Shown: positions 1 to 7,077, counted from the stretch's first letter. The stretch: 10,804 nucleotides of DNA from Candidatus Aegiribacteria sp. (GCA_021107345.1 JAIOSX010000163.1:1-10804); one strand, 5' to 3'. Notes: generated by a model from the sequence alone, not told the origin. Numbers and translations: made by a program.

Positions 1-317
1 GGAGGTTTTATCCCTGCTGTCAGTAGGAGCCCCCTCATGTCTGTCCTGTATCCTATCCGCTCAGGTATACCCGAAAGGAAGCCCTGGAATGCTGATCTGA
101 AGGAGCCTGTCATGAGAAGAAGTCTTGTGAAATTTCCCCTTTTTATCCTTCCGGCTTCAATGACCTTAATTGTTGGGAGGAAAACGGGAATAAGCCCCGA
201 TACCCTTGGATGGCTCCATAAGCTCATATCTGGATTCTCTGAAGCAAGCATCGAAATGGCTGGAAGTGACATGACCAGATCACCGAGCCAGTTCGGTGTT
301 CTGACGATCAGAGTCAA
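1..317 (-). CDS. waaF: Lipopolysaccharide heptosyltransferase II (WaaF), N-terminal part, cut by the window edge
   Basis: GT9-family enzyme that adds the second L-glycero-D-manno-heptose to the LPS inner core at the cytoplasmic face of the inner membrane. Seen: 105 codons opening MTLIVRTPNWLGDLVMSLPA, the family's N-terminal signature (R-x-P-N-W-L/I-G-D, then the first Rossmann helix), followed by LLLMTGSFRSAF and GIPERIGYRTDMRGLLLT, which match the WaaF pattern of an N/G-S-F-R-S-A loop and a G-I-P-x-R-I-G-Y-R-T-D-x-R-G-L-L-L-T segment. No ATG gives this N-terminus. I chose TTG at 317-315 because the signature then starts at residue 4, and an AAGG ribosome-binding site sits 8 bases upstream. 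It begins one base after the stop of the GT9-like gene, so the two are probably translationally coupled. The C-terminal nucleotide-sugar-binding half lies beyond position 1. WaaC or another GT9 enzyme is possible, but the NWLGD and GYRTDxRG strings favour WaaF. Confidence 0.9.
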   Translation of the reverse strand, partial: MTLIVRTPNWLGDLVMSLPAISMLASENPDMSLWSHPRVSGLIPVFLPTIKVIEAGRIKRGNFTRLLLMTGSFRSAFQGFLSGIPERIGYRTDMRGLLLTAGIKP

Positions 318-318
318 A

Positions 319-1245
319 TCACCATCCTTTTTTAAGGAGCTTGACCCATGATTCAGCGAATTCGTCATCGTTCGACGCCGGTTTTATGTCTTTCCATTTC
401 AGGAAGTTGCCGGTTCTATCAAGGCCTACGACCGGTACGCCATGTGCGCATGCGTCTCCCCATTGATCATCCGAATCGGTTAGCACGGCGGTTGCATCGG
501 CAATGATCACTGTCTTTATCTCTCTGTCCAGGTGATCGAAATCACTGTTTTTGCCGGATAGCGTTACTGTTCTGAGTGGTATTTCGGCCCTGCGCTTTTC
601 GAGAATCGAAATGGCAGACGGTGTAGTGACTATGTACGGCAGCATCCTTCCTGAAACCGGTGCAATCTTATGCTCAACCAGTTCCTCTATCCGATTCGGT
701 ACAGCCGGTTTCCAGTCCGAATCGTAATCAAGCCCGATGGTACTGCACATCTCGGCAAGAATATCGGGATAGACATCCGCTTTTGTCTTTACTCTGAAAT
801 TAATAAATGCAGATGACTGGCTGAGAGGAGCCATACGTATTCTGCAGGGTGTTTCGGAAAGTACCTTTTCATCTACACTGAGGACGGATGTATAAGGGTG
901 CACTAGAATTGTTCCGGGTGAAATGGAATCTCCTTCGATCATATCGGGGATCTTCGGACGGCCTTCGTAAGAATGAACGATAGGTCTGAGCCGCAGCATG
1001 TTGAAAAGGACACTGTCCCTTATACTGCAGATAACGACAAGCTTTTTCTTGGGAAATTCCCTGTGAAGAGTATTCATGATATAGATAGCCGGCCAGACAT
1101 CCGATTCCTCGGGTCCTGAATAAACCAGAAATCCGTCCGGATCGTGCAGATCATCGGGGAGGTGTATGAACCTTTTGTTTTTTTCTGCAGTGCCTGACGA
1201 TCCTCTAAAGATTTTTCCTAAAAGTTTCCCTAATACGTGTTTCAT
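319..1245 (-). CDS. Divergent glycosyltransferase family 9-like protein (308 aa)
   Basis: Probably a relative of ADP-heptose:LPS heptosyltransferases. It has a short basic N-terminal extension, then a first Rossmann strand and helix at about 39-64 (FLVYSGPEESDVWPAIYIMN, then TLHREFP), where GT9 enzymes usually have a strand, S/N-x-x-G-D and a helix ending in FP. The C-terminal segment 253-276 (AVLTDS, then GVPVVGLD) sits where GT9 enzymes have the sugar-nucleotide loop T-N/D-S-G-x-x-H-x-A-A-A-x-G-x-P-x-x-A-L. Here the G-x-x-H part reads DDQWGDAC, and the N-terminal G-D is replaced by E-S-D. It may therefore be a weakly active, differently specific or inactive paralogue. ATG 1245 is preceded by GGAGG at 7-base spacing, and the start overlaps the TPR gene stop by 4 bases. 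waaF follows one base after its own stop, which supports a role in LPS core assembly. Family placement is inference from pattern, not from a search. Confidence 0.6.
   Translation of the reverse strand: MKHVLGKLLGKIFRGSSGTAEKNKRFIHLPDDLHDPDGFLVYSGPEESDVWPAIYIMNTLHREFPKKKLVVICSIRDSVLFNMLRLRPIVHSYEGRPKIPDMIEGDSISPGTILVHPYTSVLSVDEKVLSETPCRIRMAPLSQSSAFINFRVKTKADVYPDILAEMCSTIGLDYDSDWKPAVPNRIEELVEHKIAPVSGRMLPYIVTTPSAISILEKRRAEIPLRTVTLSGKNSDFDHLDREIKTVIIADATAVLTDSDDQWGDACAHGVPVVGLDRTGNFLKWKDIKPASNDDEFAESWVKLLKKGW
326..329 (-). promoter_or_regulatory. Ribosome-binding site supporting the TTG start of waaF
   Basis: The minus strand reads AAAAAAGG just before waaF; the AAGG core lies 8 bases from the TTG at 317. 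It falls inside the last codons of the upstream GT9-like gene. It supports TTG as the start, since no in-frame ATG exists near the conserved N-terminus. Confidence 0.5.
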
Positions 1246-1922
1246 TCCAGATCCTCCAGAAGAGCTGAGGCAAAATGCCTTGAAATGGCAGTAAATTCAT
1301 CTCCTGAGTATAGTGATTGAAGTATGGACATGGCCTCACCGAATCTGTTCTGCTCCTGAAGGCTGAGCGCAAGGGATATAAGGGGCAGACCTTCGCCGGG
1401 GAAGTTTGTCGCGAGAAATACCGCGATATCTTCCGCTTCTTCGTACCTGCCGGTCTGGATAAGGGCGAAGCTGAGATCCAGTGCAGAGTAAAAGCGCTGT
1501 CTTGCTGATTCTGCCTGTTCCATGGAAAGCCTGAACTGTGTGGCAGCTTCCTGGCCGTTACCTCTGAACTGGGCGGCAAGCCCCCTGGCTCTGCTTTCAA
1601 GCCACCGGCTTCCCTGAACCGAATCCAGGGCTTCGCATGCATATTCAGGCAGGCCGCAGTTCCAGCTCAGTCGCGCATACCAGAAATCAAATATTGAAGG
1701 TTCAAGGTGGAATTGCTCAAGCTGCAGTAAAAGCTCAAATGCATGTAAACTGTTTCCGGAGTAAAGGGCATCCTCAAGAAACCTGCTGAGTATCCTGACT
1801 TCACCGGAATAGTCGTTATCTTCGTAATAAGCACATCCCGATGCAACAAAATCACCTGCAATCTCCAGTTCAGCCCCGCTCGACAGGAACATTGAAAGCA
1901 GAAGGGTCAAATTAATAAACAT
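1242..1922 (-). CDS. Exported TPR-like protein of unknown function (226 aa)
   Basis: No specific family recognised. The first 18 residues (MFINLTLLLSMFLSSGAE) form a short hydrophobic signal-like segment with a possible cleavage after SSGA, suggesting export to the periplasm. The rest is predicted to be all helical, with TPR-like pairs: FYSALDLSFALIQTGRYEEAEDIAVFLATNFPGE and LISLALSLQEQNRFGEAMSILQSLY show the W/L-x2-L/G-Y-x8-A-x6-P spacing typical of TPRs. Such proteins usually act as protein-binding scaffolds. Start ATG 1922 has GGAG 6 bases upstream, inside the end of the phosphatidyltransferase gene. It lies 3 bases from that gene's stop and overlaps the GT9-like gene by 4 bases (ATGA), so all three are probably made together. 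Function unknown; a role in envelope assembly is inferred from neighbours only. Confidence 0.75.
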   Translation of the reverse strand: MFINLTLLLSMFLSSGAELEIAGDFVASGCAYYEDNDYSGEVRILSRFLEDALYSGNSLHAFELLLQLEQFHLEPSIFDFWYARLSWNCGLPEYACEALDSVQGSRWLESRARGLAAQFRGNGQEAATQFRLSMEQAESARQRFYSALDLSFALIQTGRYEEAEDIAVFLATNFPGEGLPLISLALSLQEQNRFGEAMSILQSLYSGDEFTAISRHFASALLEDLE

Positions 1923-1925
1923 TAT

Positions 1926-2567
1926 TTACTCCAGAAACCGCGAGAGCATCCTTCTGAGAAGACGGAGATAACTCAGAAGGCCGGTCAGTGCGGAAAGAAG
2001 AGCTATTATTGTCAGTGGTGTATAAAGGGACTGGAATATGTGCTTCTGTGGGAAAGTAATCCTTCCGACCGCTGTTATCAGAAGAAGATAACTGGCAAGT
2101 ATTGCGAGACGTTCACCTGTTGTTATTGTAACAACTGGAACATGAACACTCCAGGAAATCGCCGCAAGTAAAAAGAGAAGAAGAAGATGATACCCGGCAA
2201 GTATAGTGGCAACCGTTGTATCAATGGCTCCAAGTGAAAATGATACTGCTATTAGTGTTATCGATACGAAGAGCTTGTCAGCTATGAAATCCAATACCTT
2301 CCCCGGGTAGGAGGCCTTTTTCAGTCTTCTTGCGATCCATCCATCAAGGTAATCAGAAATAGTACAAACAAGGATTACCCAGAAGAGCAAATTGAGGTTC
2401 ATTGATTTGTAGATTATCAGTAATACCACAGCAGCTCCAAGGAAACGTATCGAGGAGATCGCTGCAGGAAGAATCGCAAAACTGCCTGCTATCTGCTGGG
2501 CTTTTTCCTGAATATCAAGGTTCAGCTGCTTCAGAAAAGCCCAACCTTTCTTGGTATCAGTTATCAT
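1926..2567 (-). CDS. CDP-alcohol phosphatidyltransferase, PgsA-like (213 aa)
   Basis: Integral inner-membrane enzyme that transfers a phosphatidyl group from CDP-diacylglycerol to an alcohol. The class signature D-x2-D-G-x2-A-R-x8-G-x3-D-x3-D is complete: D72, D75, G76, A79, R80, G89, D93, D97 (from SDYLDGWIARR through GKVLDFIAD). These aspartates bind the metal and the CDP moiety. The N-terminal LPAAISSIRFLGAA, preceding the first membrane helix, resembles the LPNxLTxxRxxx start of PgsA. Several hydrophobic helices follow, ending in a basic tail (LRLLRRMLSRFLE). The size fits phosphatidylglycerophosphate synthase (about 180-220 aa), but the motif does not identify the acceptor: glycerol-3-phosphate, inositol-phosphate or another alcohol remain possible, so no symbol is given. 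ATG 2567 overlaps the stop of the upstream exported-protein gene by 4 bases, with AAGGA upstream. Confidence 0.85.
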   Translation of the reverse strand: MITDTKKGWAFLKQLNLDIQEKAQQIAGSFAILPAAISSIRFLGAAVVLLIIYKSMNLNLLFWVILVCTISDYLDGWIARRLKKASYPGKVLDFIADKLFVSITLIAVSFSLGAIDTTVATILAGYHLLLLFLLAAISWSVHVPVVTITTGERLAILASYLLLITAVGRITFPQKHIFQSLYTPLTIIALLSALTGLLSYLRLLRRMLSRFLE

Positions 2568-3226
2568 TGTCCTGATCCTTCACTGATACCGGCTGCGAAG
2601 AGGCTGTCAAGGGAACTCATGCTTATCCAGTCCCTTTCCCAGCTGTATGATGACGGAAAGAAATCATCAGCCAGCAAATCAAGATCCGTGGGTCCTACTA
2701 AAAGGTCCGGATAGAAACATCCGTCTTGAGAACTGTTCATCCATCCGAGGTAGAGTATGGCGGCAATGGTATAAGCGTAATCGTCATTTTGAAGGTCCGG
2801 AGGAATTGGGATATCGGAGGTCATGACGCTATGAAGATCGTATCGGCCATACCATGAAAGGGCGATACCAAGATCCCTTCTTGAAACTGGCATTATGTTC
2901 CCCCTGCCCTCCATCCATATTTCAGCATAATCTGTTCTGCCTGAAGCCACAAGTAGATGCACCAGAGGTATAAGTGCTTTCGTGTTTCCATTTTTCAGCT
3001 GGCTCAACAGGAATGTCTCGCTGATTACAGATTCATCGGTCGAATAATTAAGGAGTCCATGTCCTGAAGCCATCAGCCAGAAGTCATGACTTGTATAAAC
3101 GGGTGCAGCTGAAATGGATGAGTGCAGTAGAAGTATAGCCGAAAGAAGTAGTACCCTGGCGAGTGTCAGATGTCGTGAGGTTGCGAAGTGATTTTGTGTT
3201 CCTGCAAGGCGCGGATAAAGGCGCAT
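2564..3226 (-). CDS. Exported helical protein of unknown function, start uncertain (220 aa from ATG 3226)
   Basis: Family not recognised. A clear signal peptide is present: a basic region (TSRHLTLAR), a hydrophobic core (VLLLSAILLLHSS) and a probable cleavage ISA|AP, placing the mature protein in the periplasm or outside. The mature part is acidic and predicted helical, with segments such as ALIPLVHLLVASGRTDYAEIWMEGRG that resemble a TPR-like hairpin; it ends FAAGISEGSGQ. The open frame continues upstream through the tRNA-Gly gene, so the longer reading is not real. The only usable ATG (3226) lies inside the palindromic repeat at 3201-3262 and has no evident ribosome-binding site. The alternative is a CTG at 3169 (201 aa), which would leave just the signal peptide. 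The repeat may have replaced the native start. The stop overlaps the phosphatidyltransferase start by 4 bases, indicating coupling. Confidence 0.65.
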   Translation of the reverse strand: MRLYPRLAGTQNHFATSRHLTLARVLLLSAILLLHSSISAAPVYTSHDFWLMASGHGLLNYSTDESVISETFLLSQLKNGNTKALIPLVHLLVASGRTDYAEIWMEGRGNIMPVSRRDLGIALSWYGRYDLHSVMTSDIPIPPDLQNDDYAYTIAAILYLGWMNSSQDGCFYPDLLVGPTDLDLLADDFFPSSYSWERDWISMSSLDSLFAAGISEGSGQ

Positions 3227-3262
3227 AGCAACGCTATGTAACTGAATCCGTAACGCCGCAGG
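3201..3262. repeat. Imperfect 62-bp palindrome, probable dispersed repeat element
   Basis: The two arms pair in three blocks around a 3-base loop: CCTGC with GCAGG at the outside (3201-3205 and 3258-3262), CGGAT with ATCCG in the middle (3212-3216 and 3246-3250), and a perfect CATAGC/GCTATG core (3224-3229 and 3233-3238). GGCG/CGCC also pairs between outer and middle blocks with small bulges. Folded as RNA it would make one long hairpin. There is no T-run, so it does not look like a rho-independent terminator. It sits between tRNA-Gly and the downstream exported-protein gene and supplies that gene's only ATG. Less structured sequence on both sides (roughly 3165-3200 and 3263-3290) may belong to the same element. 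Only one copy is present in this window, so the dispersed nature is inference from structure and position. Confidence 0.6.
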
Positions 3263-3315
3263 GACGCCAAAGTACGAGCAGGGTCCGACAGTTGATGTTT
3301 GCCGGGGTGCTAGTG

Positions 3316-3391
3316 TGGAGCGGGTAACGGGGGTCGAACCCGCGACATTCAGCTTGGGAAGCTGACACTCTGCCAACTGAGTTATACCCGC
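3316..3391 (-). tRNA. tRNA-Gly, anticodon CCC
   Basis: A complete 76-nt cloverleaf is readable on the minus strand: acceptor GCGGGTA paired with TACCCGC, discriminator T and encoded CCA at 3318-3316. The D stem is ACTC/GAGT with loop AGTTGGCA. The anticodon stem is TCAGC/GCTGA with loop TTCCCAA, giving anticodon CCC. The variable loop is ATGTC, and the T stem GCGGG/CCCGT carries the TTCGACC loop. CCC reads the GGG glycine codon. It starts 26 bases after the dapF stop and is on the same strand, so it could be processed from the long upstream transcript; no separate promoter is evident. Confidence 0.96.
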
Positions 3392-3417
3392 TCCGTATCG
3401 ATGAAATGAATAGAATT

Positions 3418-4251
3418 TCATAAGTCCGTCGTAAAGCTTTCCACCAATGGGTTTTCAAGAATTCCTGAGTATACGGTTCTTGCTTCCCCCTGGAGCCACC
3501 AGCCATTGCTGTTCTTTCCCACTTTCAGCTTCATGCCGCTTTTTACCGTAATATCAATGGGAAGATCCATTCCATGGATGCTGGCTGCACAGATCGCCGA
3601 GGCTACCGCACCTGTACCGCAGGCAAGGGTTTCGCGTTCAATGCCCCTCTCCCATGTCCGTATTTCAAGTTCCGAATCACCACTGATCCAGACGAAATCA
3701 ACATTAGCGCCGGCTTCTCCGAAATAGCTGTGTTTTCTGAGCTTCGGAGCCAGCGCTGAAAAGCAGATATCTGCAGGTCCGTCAAGCATGACCACCGCAT
3801 GGGGGACTCCCGTATCCAGGAATGACACATGTAAATTGACAGACTCCAGATCAATGCTGCTATCATAGTAATATATTTCAGGATCAGTCATCCATAACCT
3901 GACACTGTCAGGAGCGGTTATTTCAGCTGAATGCACTCCTGCATCGCTCCTGAAACGAAAAACCCCATTATCAGGAACAATACCCTTTGATACGGCATAA
4001 GCGGCCGCGCATCTTCCGCCGTTTCCGCACATTCCGGCTATCTTCCCATTATTGTTATAATACTTCATGTGGAATGAGTATTCAGTATCATTTATAAGTT
4101 CAAGAAGGCCGTCTGCTCCCACTGAAATGCCCCTGATGCACAGATATCTTATAAACTCAGCTGTAATAATAGAATCAAGTGATGAGTCCATGTTATCTAT
4201 AACGATGAAATCGTTCCCTGCACCGCTCATCTTTACGAATTCCAGTCTCAT
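3418..4251 (-). CDS. dapF: Diaminopimelate epimerase (277 aa)
   Basis: Cytoplasmic PLP-independent epimerase that converts LL- to meso-diaminopimelate, the precursor of lysine and of the DAP cross-link in Gram-negative peptidoglycan. Diagnostic motifs are all present: KMSGAGNDFIVIDN at 7-20, the first catalytic cysteine in MCGNGGRC (C75), TGVPHAV at 147-153, GANVDFV at 181-187, and the second catalytic cysteine in ERETLACGTGA (C211). Length matches the family (about 270-280 aa). ATG 4251 overlaps the stop of the STT3-like gene by 4 bases, and GGAG lies just upstream inside that gene, so translation is probably coupled. It is the last protein-coding gene before tRNA-Gly. No missing residue or truncation is seen. 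Confidence 0.97.
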   Translation of the reverse strand: MRLEFVKMSGAGNDFIVIDNMDSSLDSIITAEFIRYLCIRGISVGADGLLELINDTEYSFHMKYYNNNGKIAGMCGNGGRCAAAYAVSKGIVPDNGVFRFRSDAGVHSAEITAPDSVRLWMTDPEIYYYDSSIDLESVNLHVSFLDTGVPHAVVMLDGPADICFSALAPKLRKHSYFGEAGANVDFVWISGDSELEIRTWERGIERETLACGTGAVASAICAASIHGMDLPIDITVKSGMKLKVGKNSNGWWLQGEARTVYSGILENPLVESFTTDL

Positions 4252-6455
4252 TCCTCTCCTCTTTGAGTTATCATCCTTAGTTCTGCTGAGGCCTGAGTAT
4301 TCCCCGGATCCTCTTCAATCACAAGTCCGTATTCTATTTCCGCCTCCGTTAACCGTCCTTCAAATGCATACAGTCTCGCAAGCAGAAGCCTTAACTCAGG
4401 GTTGCTCCCGAAGCAGTAGTTAAACGTTTCAATATCTTCAGCAAGGTGATCCAGACTGTAGCTTCCCTGAATATACAACTGAATCAGATCATTGAGCATA
4501 TGTTCTATAACATCCCGGGGTCCTCCGCCGGATATCCCGAGGAGCATTGCTCCTGAAAGCATATCGGGATCGTTGAATTCTATACCTGAATCGGCCAGAT
4601 ATCCTGAAGATGCCCGAAGATCTAACATGAGATGCCTTGCAGAATCGTAGCCATCGTAACAGTGACTGTACCTCTCTTCAAAGAGGAACTGTCTTTGCAG
4701 AGTTTCTCCGTTCCCCCCTCCCATCCTGAAAACTCGAAGTGATTGCCCCTGAAATACGGGTGTCAGAGAAGAAAGCAGTTCCGGCATGTAATGCATTTTC
4801 ACGGCAACTGAATTATCCGGTATCTCCTCCAGGCCTGCAAGGTAAAGAAGGCCTGAAAAACTGTCATCAAGCAGGAAATCAGCCTGATAAACAACATAAC
4901 TGCATTCCATTTCCCGCATAAAGGCCGTAAGGCTGTCCTCCGACATGAATATTGTGCGCGCGAACCGCACGATGTTTCTCCGGTTGTCGCTGTTCTCAAA
5001 GAACGTATGAGTAACTACAGGCCGCTCCGCATAAGCGGATACGAGTCCGGAAATATGCCAGAAGCTCAGTATGGCTTCGTCACTGTCGGTTTCCCGCTGC
5101 ACCCATAAGAGGAATGAATCCAGTTCTATGTCATTGAGTAATGATGATGAATTTCTGTAGGAAAGACCGGTCTTTGAGATCATCTCCGCGATATATCCCG
5201 GAAAGATCGATTGCAGAAGAATCAGCGAGAGTGCAGGAACTACAAACCAGTTCTTTCGCAGCGACAGTGAAATGACCGGGATCAGGGCTATTGCCAGAAG
5301 TACAAGAAGCCTGTCAAAGAAAAGGTAACCGGCCAGAGAGAGAAAAAGGAACCAGAAAATGAGCCTGCCTTTTTTTTCTCTGAAAAACTGCTGTATTCCG
5401 GGTATCGCTGCGGCAAGGGGAAGCCCGAACAGAAGCAGGAACTGCGCAGGTGTGGGGCTGGTGTACCCCGGAACCCAGAATAGCCTGGCGTCATCCGAAA
5501 GCATTGAGGGATCAGAAGGATGTGAAAACATAAAGCGGATCTTCGCTGCAATGACAGCTGCCACATGCCCGTTTGAACCCGGCCCGATGAATGTCGAAAT
5601 CAGTGCAAGAAGAGTTCCGCCCAGTGGTATCCAGATAGCCTTTGATCTTGGAAGGATCAGGAGTACAGCCATCACTGAAGAAGGGCTCAAAAGGGCGCCG
5701 TCGTGCCTCATATGAGTTAGAAGTATTGCTGCGGAGAGCTGGGCTGCCGTAAGAGATATGCGAAGAGGCGCGGGAATATCACCCCTTCTGTAGTTTCTCC
5801 AGTAAAGGTATAGGAAAAGAAATAACGTTATAAATGCGGAAACCTTCCAGGCGGCAAGCGCTATAAAAAGAACAGATCCTGCAGAAATGGATGTGATAAG
5901 GGTTTTCCTGCCTGTGGATCCGTTCGTTTCTGCATCCGAAACCGCCTTTTCAGTAAGCCATGCAAGTGCTACAAGGAATGGCAAAGCGACCGTTTCCCGG
6001 TAAAAGGATTCTCCCCTGGTTCGTAGCAGTGCAGGAAAGATAAAAGCGTAAAGAGCGGAACCGGCCAGTGCGCAGGGAATGCTGTAATCTGCGGCACGCA
6101 TCCAAAGGTAAAGAAAAGGAATTAACAGAAGCGGAAAAAGAAGACAGAAGACTCTTATGAAATCATCAAAATCCCCGCCGGTTATCCTGTGTATCCCTCC
6201 GGCTATGTATTCCTCAAAAATGGAGTTTTCGGATGTATTCATCCCATCGGGATGCATCACGAGCGTATCCAGCTGTGGAATACTGCCATCCTCTGATATC
6301 ATTTTTGCGTACCTGTAGGACTGAGTAGTCTCAGTTTGCATCATGTGCGTTGGAGGCATGATATCCCGCGAGAACCAGGATCTGAAAAGAAATCCTGCCG
6401 CTATAGCAGTCATCAATGCAGAAACAATCAGCAGGTTTATTATTCTTTTCGACAT
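4248..6455 (-). CDS. STT3-like (oligosaccharyltransferase-related) membrane protein with helical-repeat C-terminus (735 aa)
   Basis: Large multi-pass GT-C-type protein of the inner membrane. After the first helix (about 5-24) comes a periplasmic loop with RYAKMISEDGSIPQLDTLVMHPDG (48-71) and a membrane-proximal RTRGESFYRET (145-155), both like the first external loop and following region of STT3/AglB/PglB. FWVPGYTSPTPAQFL (326-340) sits where STT3 has its second long loop. The soluble part begins near 440, but the catalytic-peptide-binding motif WWDYG is replaced by SFWHIS (464-469), followed by ERPVVTHTFFEN. The last 90 residues or so (ending LLLARLYAFEGRLTEAEIEYGLVIEEDPGNTQA) form TPR-like helices. 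The reaction is probably transfer from a polyprenyl-linked sugar, but the acceptor is unknown. I chose ATG 6455 (MSKRIIN) over an in-frame TTG at 6461; neither has a clear ribosome-binding site. It overlaps dapF by 4 bases. Confidence 0.7.
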   Translation of the reverse strand: MSKRIINLLIVSALMTAIAAGFLFRSWFSRDIMPPTHMMQTETTQSYRYAKMISEDGSIPQLDTLVMHPDGMNTSENSIFEEYIAGGIHRITGGDFDDFIRVFCLLFPLLLIPFLYLWMRAADYSIPCALAGSALYAFIFPALLRTRGESFYRETVALPFLVALAWLTEKAVSDAETNGSTGRKTLITSISAGSVLFIALAAWKVSAFITLFLFLYLYWRNYRRGDIPAPLRISLTAAQLSAAILLTHMRHDGALLSPSSVMAVLLILPRSKAIWIPLGGTLLALISTFIGPGSNGHVAAVIAAKIRFMFSHPSDPSMLSDDARLFWVPGYTSPTPAQFLLLFGLPLAAAIPGIQQFFREKKGRLIFWFLFLSLAGYLFFDRLLVLLAIALIPVISLSLRKNWFVVPALSLILLQSIFPGYIAEMISKTGLSYRNSSSLLNDIELDSFLLWVQRETDSDEAILSFWHISGLVSAYAERPVVTHTFFENSDNRRNIVRFARTIFMSEDSLTAFMREMECSYVVYQADFLLDDSFSGLLYLAGLEEIPDNSVAVKMHYMPELLSSLTPVFQGQSLRVFRMGGGNGETLQRQFLFEERYSHCYDGYDSARHLMLDLRASSGYLADSGIEFNDPDMLSGAMLLGISGGGPRDVIEHMLNDLIQLYIQGSYSLDHLAEDIETFNYCFGSNPELRLLLARLYAFEGRLTEAEIEYGLVIEEDPGNTQASAELRMITQRGEE

Positions 6456-6495
6456 AATCAAGAGGAGTCGTTACATGAACATAAGCATGATTGTG

Positions 6496-7077
6496 TCAGG
6501 AAAGGTGTCCTGCATGACGTTTTGCAATTATTGTAGCCATCAGCTTCAGGGTTTCCACAGGACCTGCTCCTCCTATTGCGACTGATTCAATGGTTGGCCA
6601 TTCGTATCGGTTGAGAAGCTTATCCATATGATCCACCGATGCGATTGAAGGGAGATCACGCTTGTTGAACTGAAGAACTGTCGGGATCTCGGAAAGCTCA
6701 AGTCCGTAGGATTCCATATTGGACTCGAGATCTTCAATGCTGTCAACACTTGCATCCATGCGTTCTGTCTGGCTGTCTGACACGAAAACAATACCATCAA
6801 CCCCGTCGAGTATCACTCTTCTGCTCAGGGAGTAATAGGCCTGTCCGGGTACTGAATAAAGGTGAAGTCTTACCCTGTCATTTCCGATGGAGGCAAAATT
6901 AATAGGGAGAAAGTCAAAGAACACGGTTCTTTCTCCTCTGGTGCAGAGTGTTACGAGTCTTCCACGATTTTCCGGTGCAATCATATCCCTGATCGTTCTC
7001 AGATTGGTGGTTTTTCCTGAAAGACCAGGTCCATAATATACGATTTTATAGGCTACCTCATTGACAGATCGATGCAT
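6496..7077 (-). CDS. MglA-like Ras-superfamily GTPase (193 aa)
   Basis: Small cytoplasmic GTPase of the bacterial MglA group, known in Myxococcus and Thermus as the switch that sets cell polarity and places motility machinery. G1/Walker A is GPGLSGKT at 16-23 followed by TNL. TRGERTVFFDFLP at 46-58 is the MglA-specific switch-1 region. The G3 region reads LYSVPGQ (73-79), with the V-P-G-Q that MglA has in place of D-x-x-G. RRVILDGVDGIVFVSDSQ follows, and G4 is NKRDLP at 138-143. The length matches MglA (about 195 aa). ATG 7077 has AAGGGG a few bases upstream. The partner GAP MglB is not in this window, so the regulator is elsewhere or absent. It lies 35 bases after hslU and about 40 before the STT3-like gene, in the same direction. 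Other MglA-like GTPases act outside motility, so the process is not determined here. Confidence 0.92.
   Translation of the reverse strand: MHRSVNEVAYKIVYYGPGLSGKTTNLRTIRDMIAPENRGRLVTLCTRGERTVFFDFLPINFASIGNDRVRLHLYSVPGQAYYSLSRRVILDGVDGIVFVSDSQTERMDASVDSIEDLESNMESYGLELSEIPTVLQFNKRDLPSIASVDHMDKLLNRYEWPTIESVAIGGAGPVETLKLMATIIAKRHAGHLS

Noticed and set aside
319..331. A-run (AAAAAAGG) at the end of the GT9-like gene as a frameshift or slippage site that would fuse it to waaF
   Set aside because: The waaF frame has its own TTG start and ribosome-binding site and a complete N-terminal signature, and the A-run is not in the register of a standard slippery heptamer; simple re-initiation explains the arrangement.
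37..351. Plus-strand open frame of 104 codons at the left edge
   Set aside because: It is antisense to the N-terminal part of waaF, whose family signature is unmistakable on the minus strand; no ribosome-binding site or family resemblance was seen.
3201..3262. Palindrome as a rho-independent terminator for the tRNA transcript
   Set aside because: The arms are long and interrupted and no T-run follows on either strand, so a repeat element fits better.
3234..3506. Minus-strand open frame of 90 codons over the tRNA
   Set aside because: It overlaps the end of dapF, the whole tRNA-Gly and the palindrome; it reads as translated non-coding sequence.
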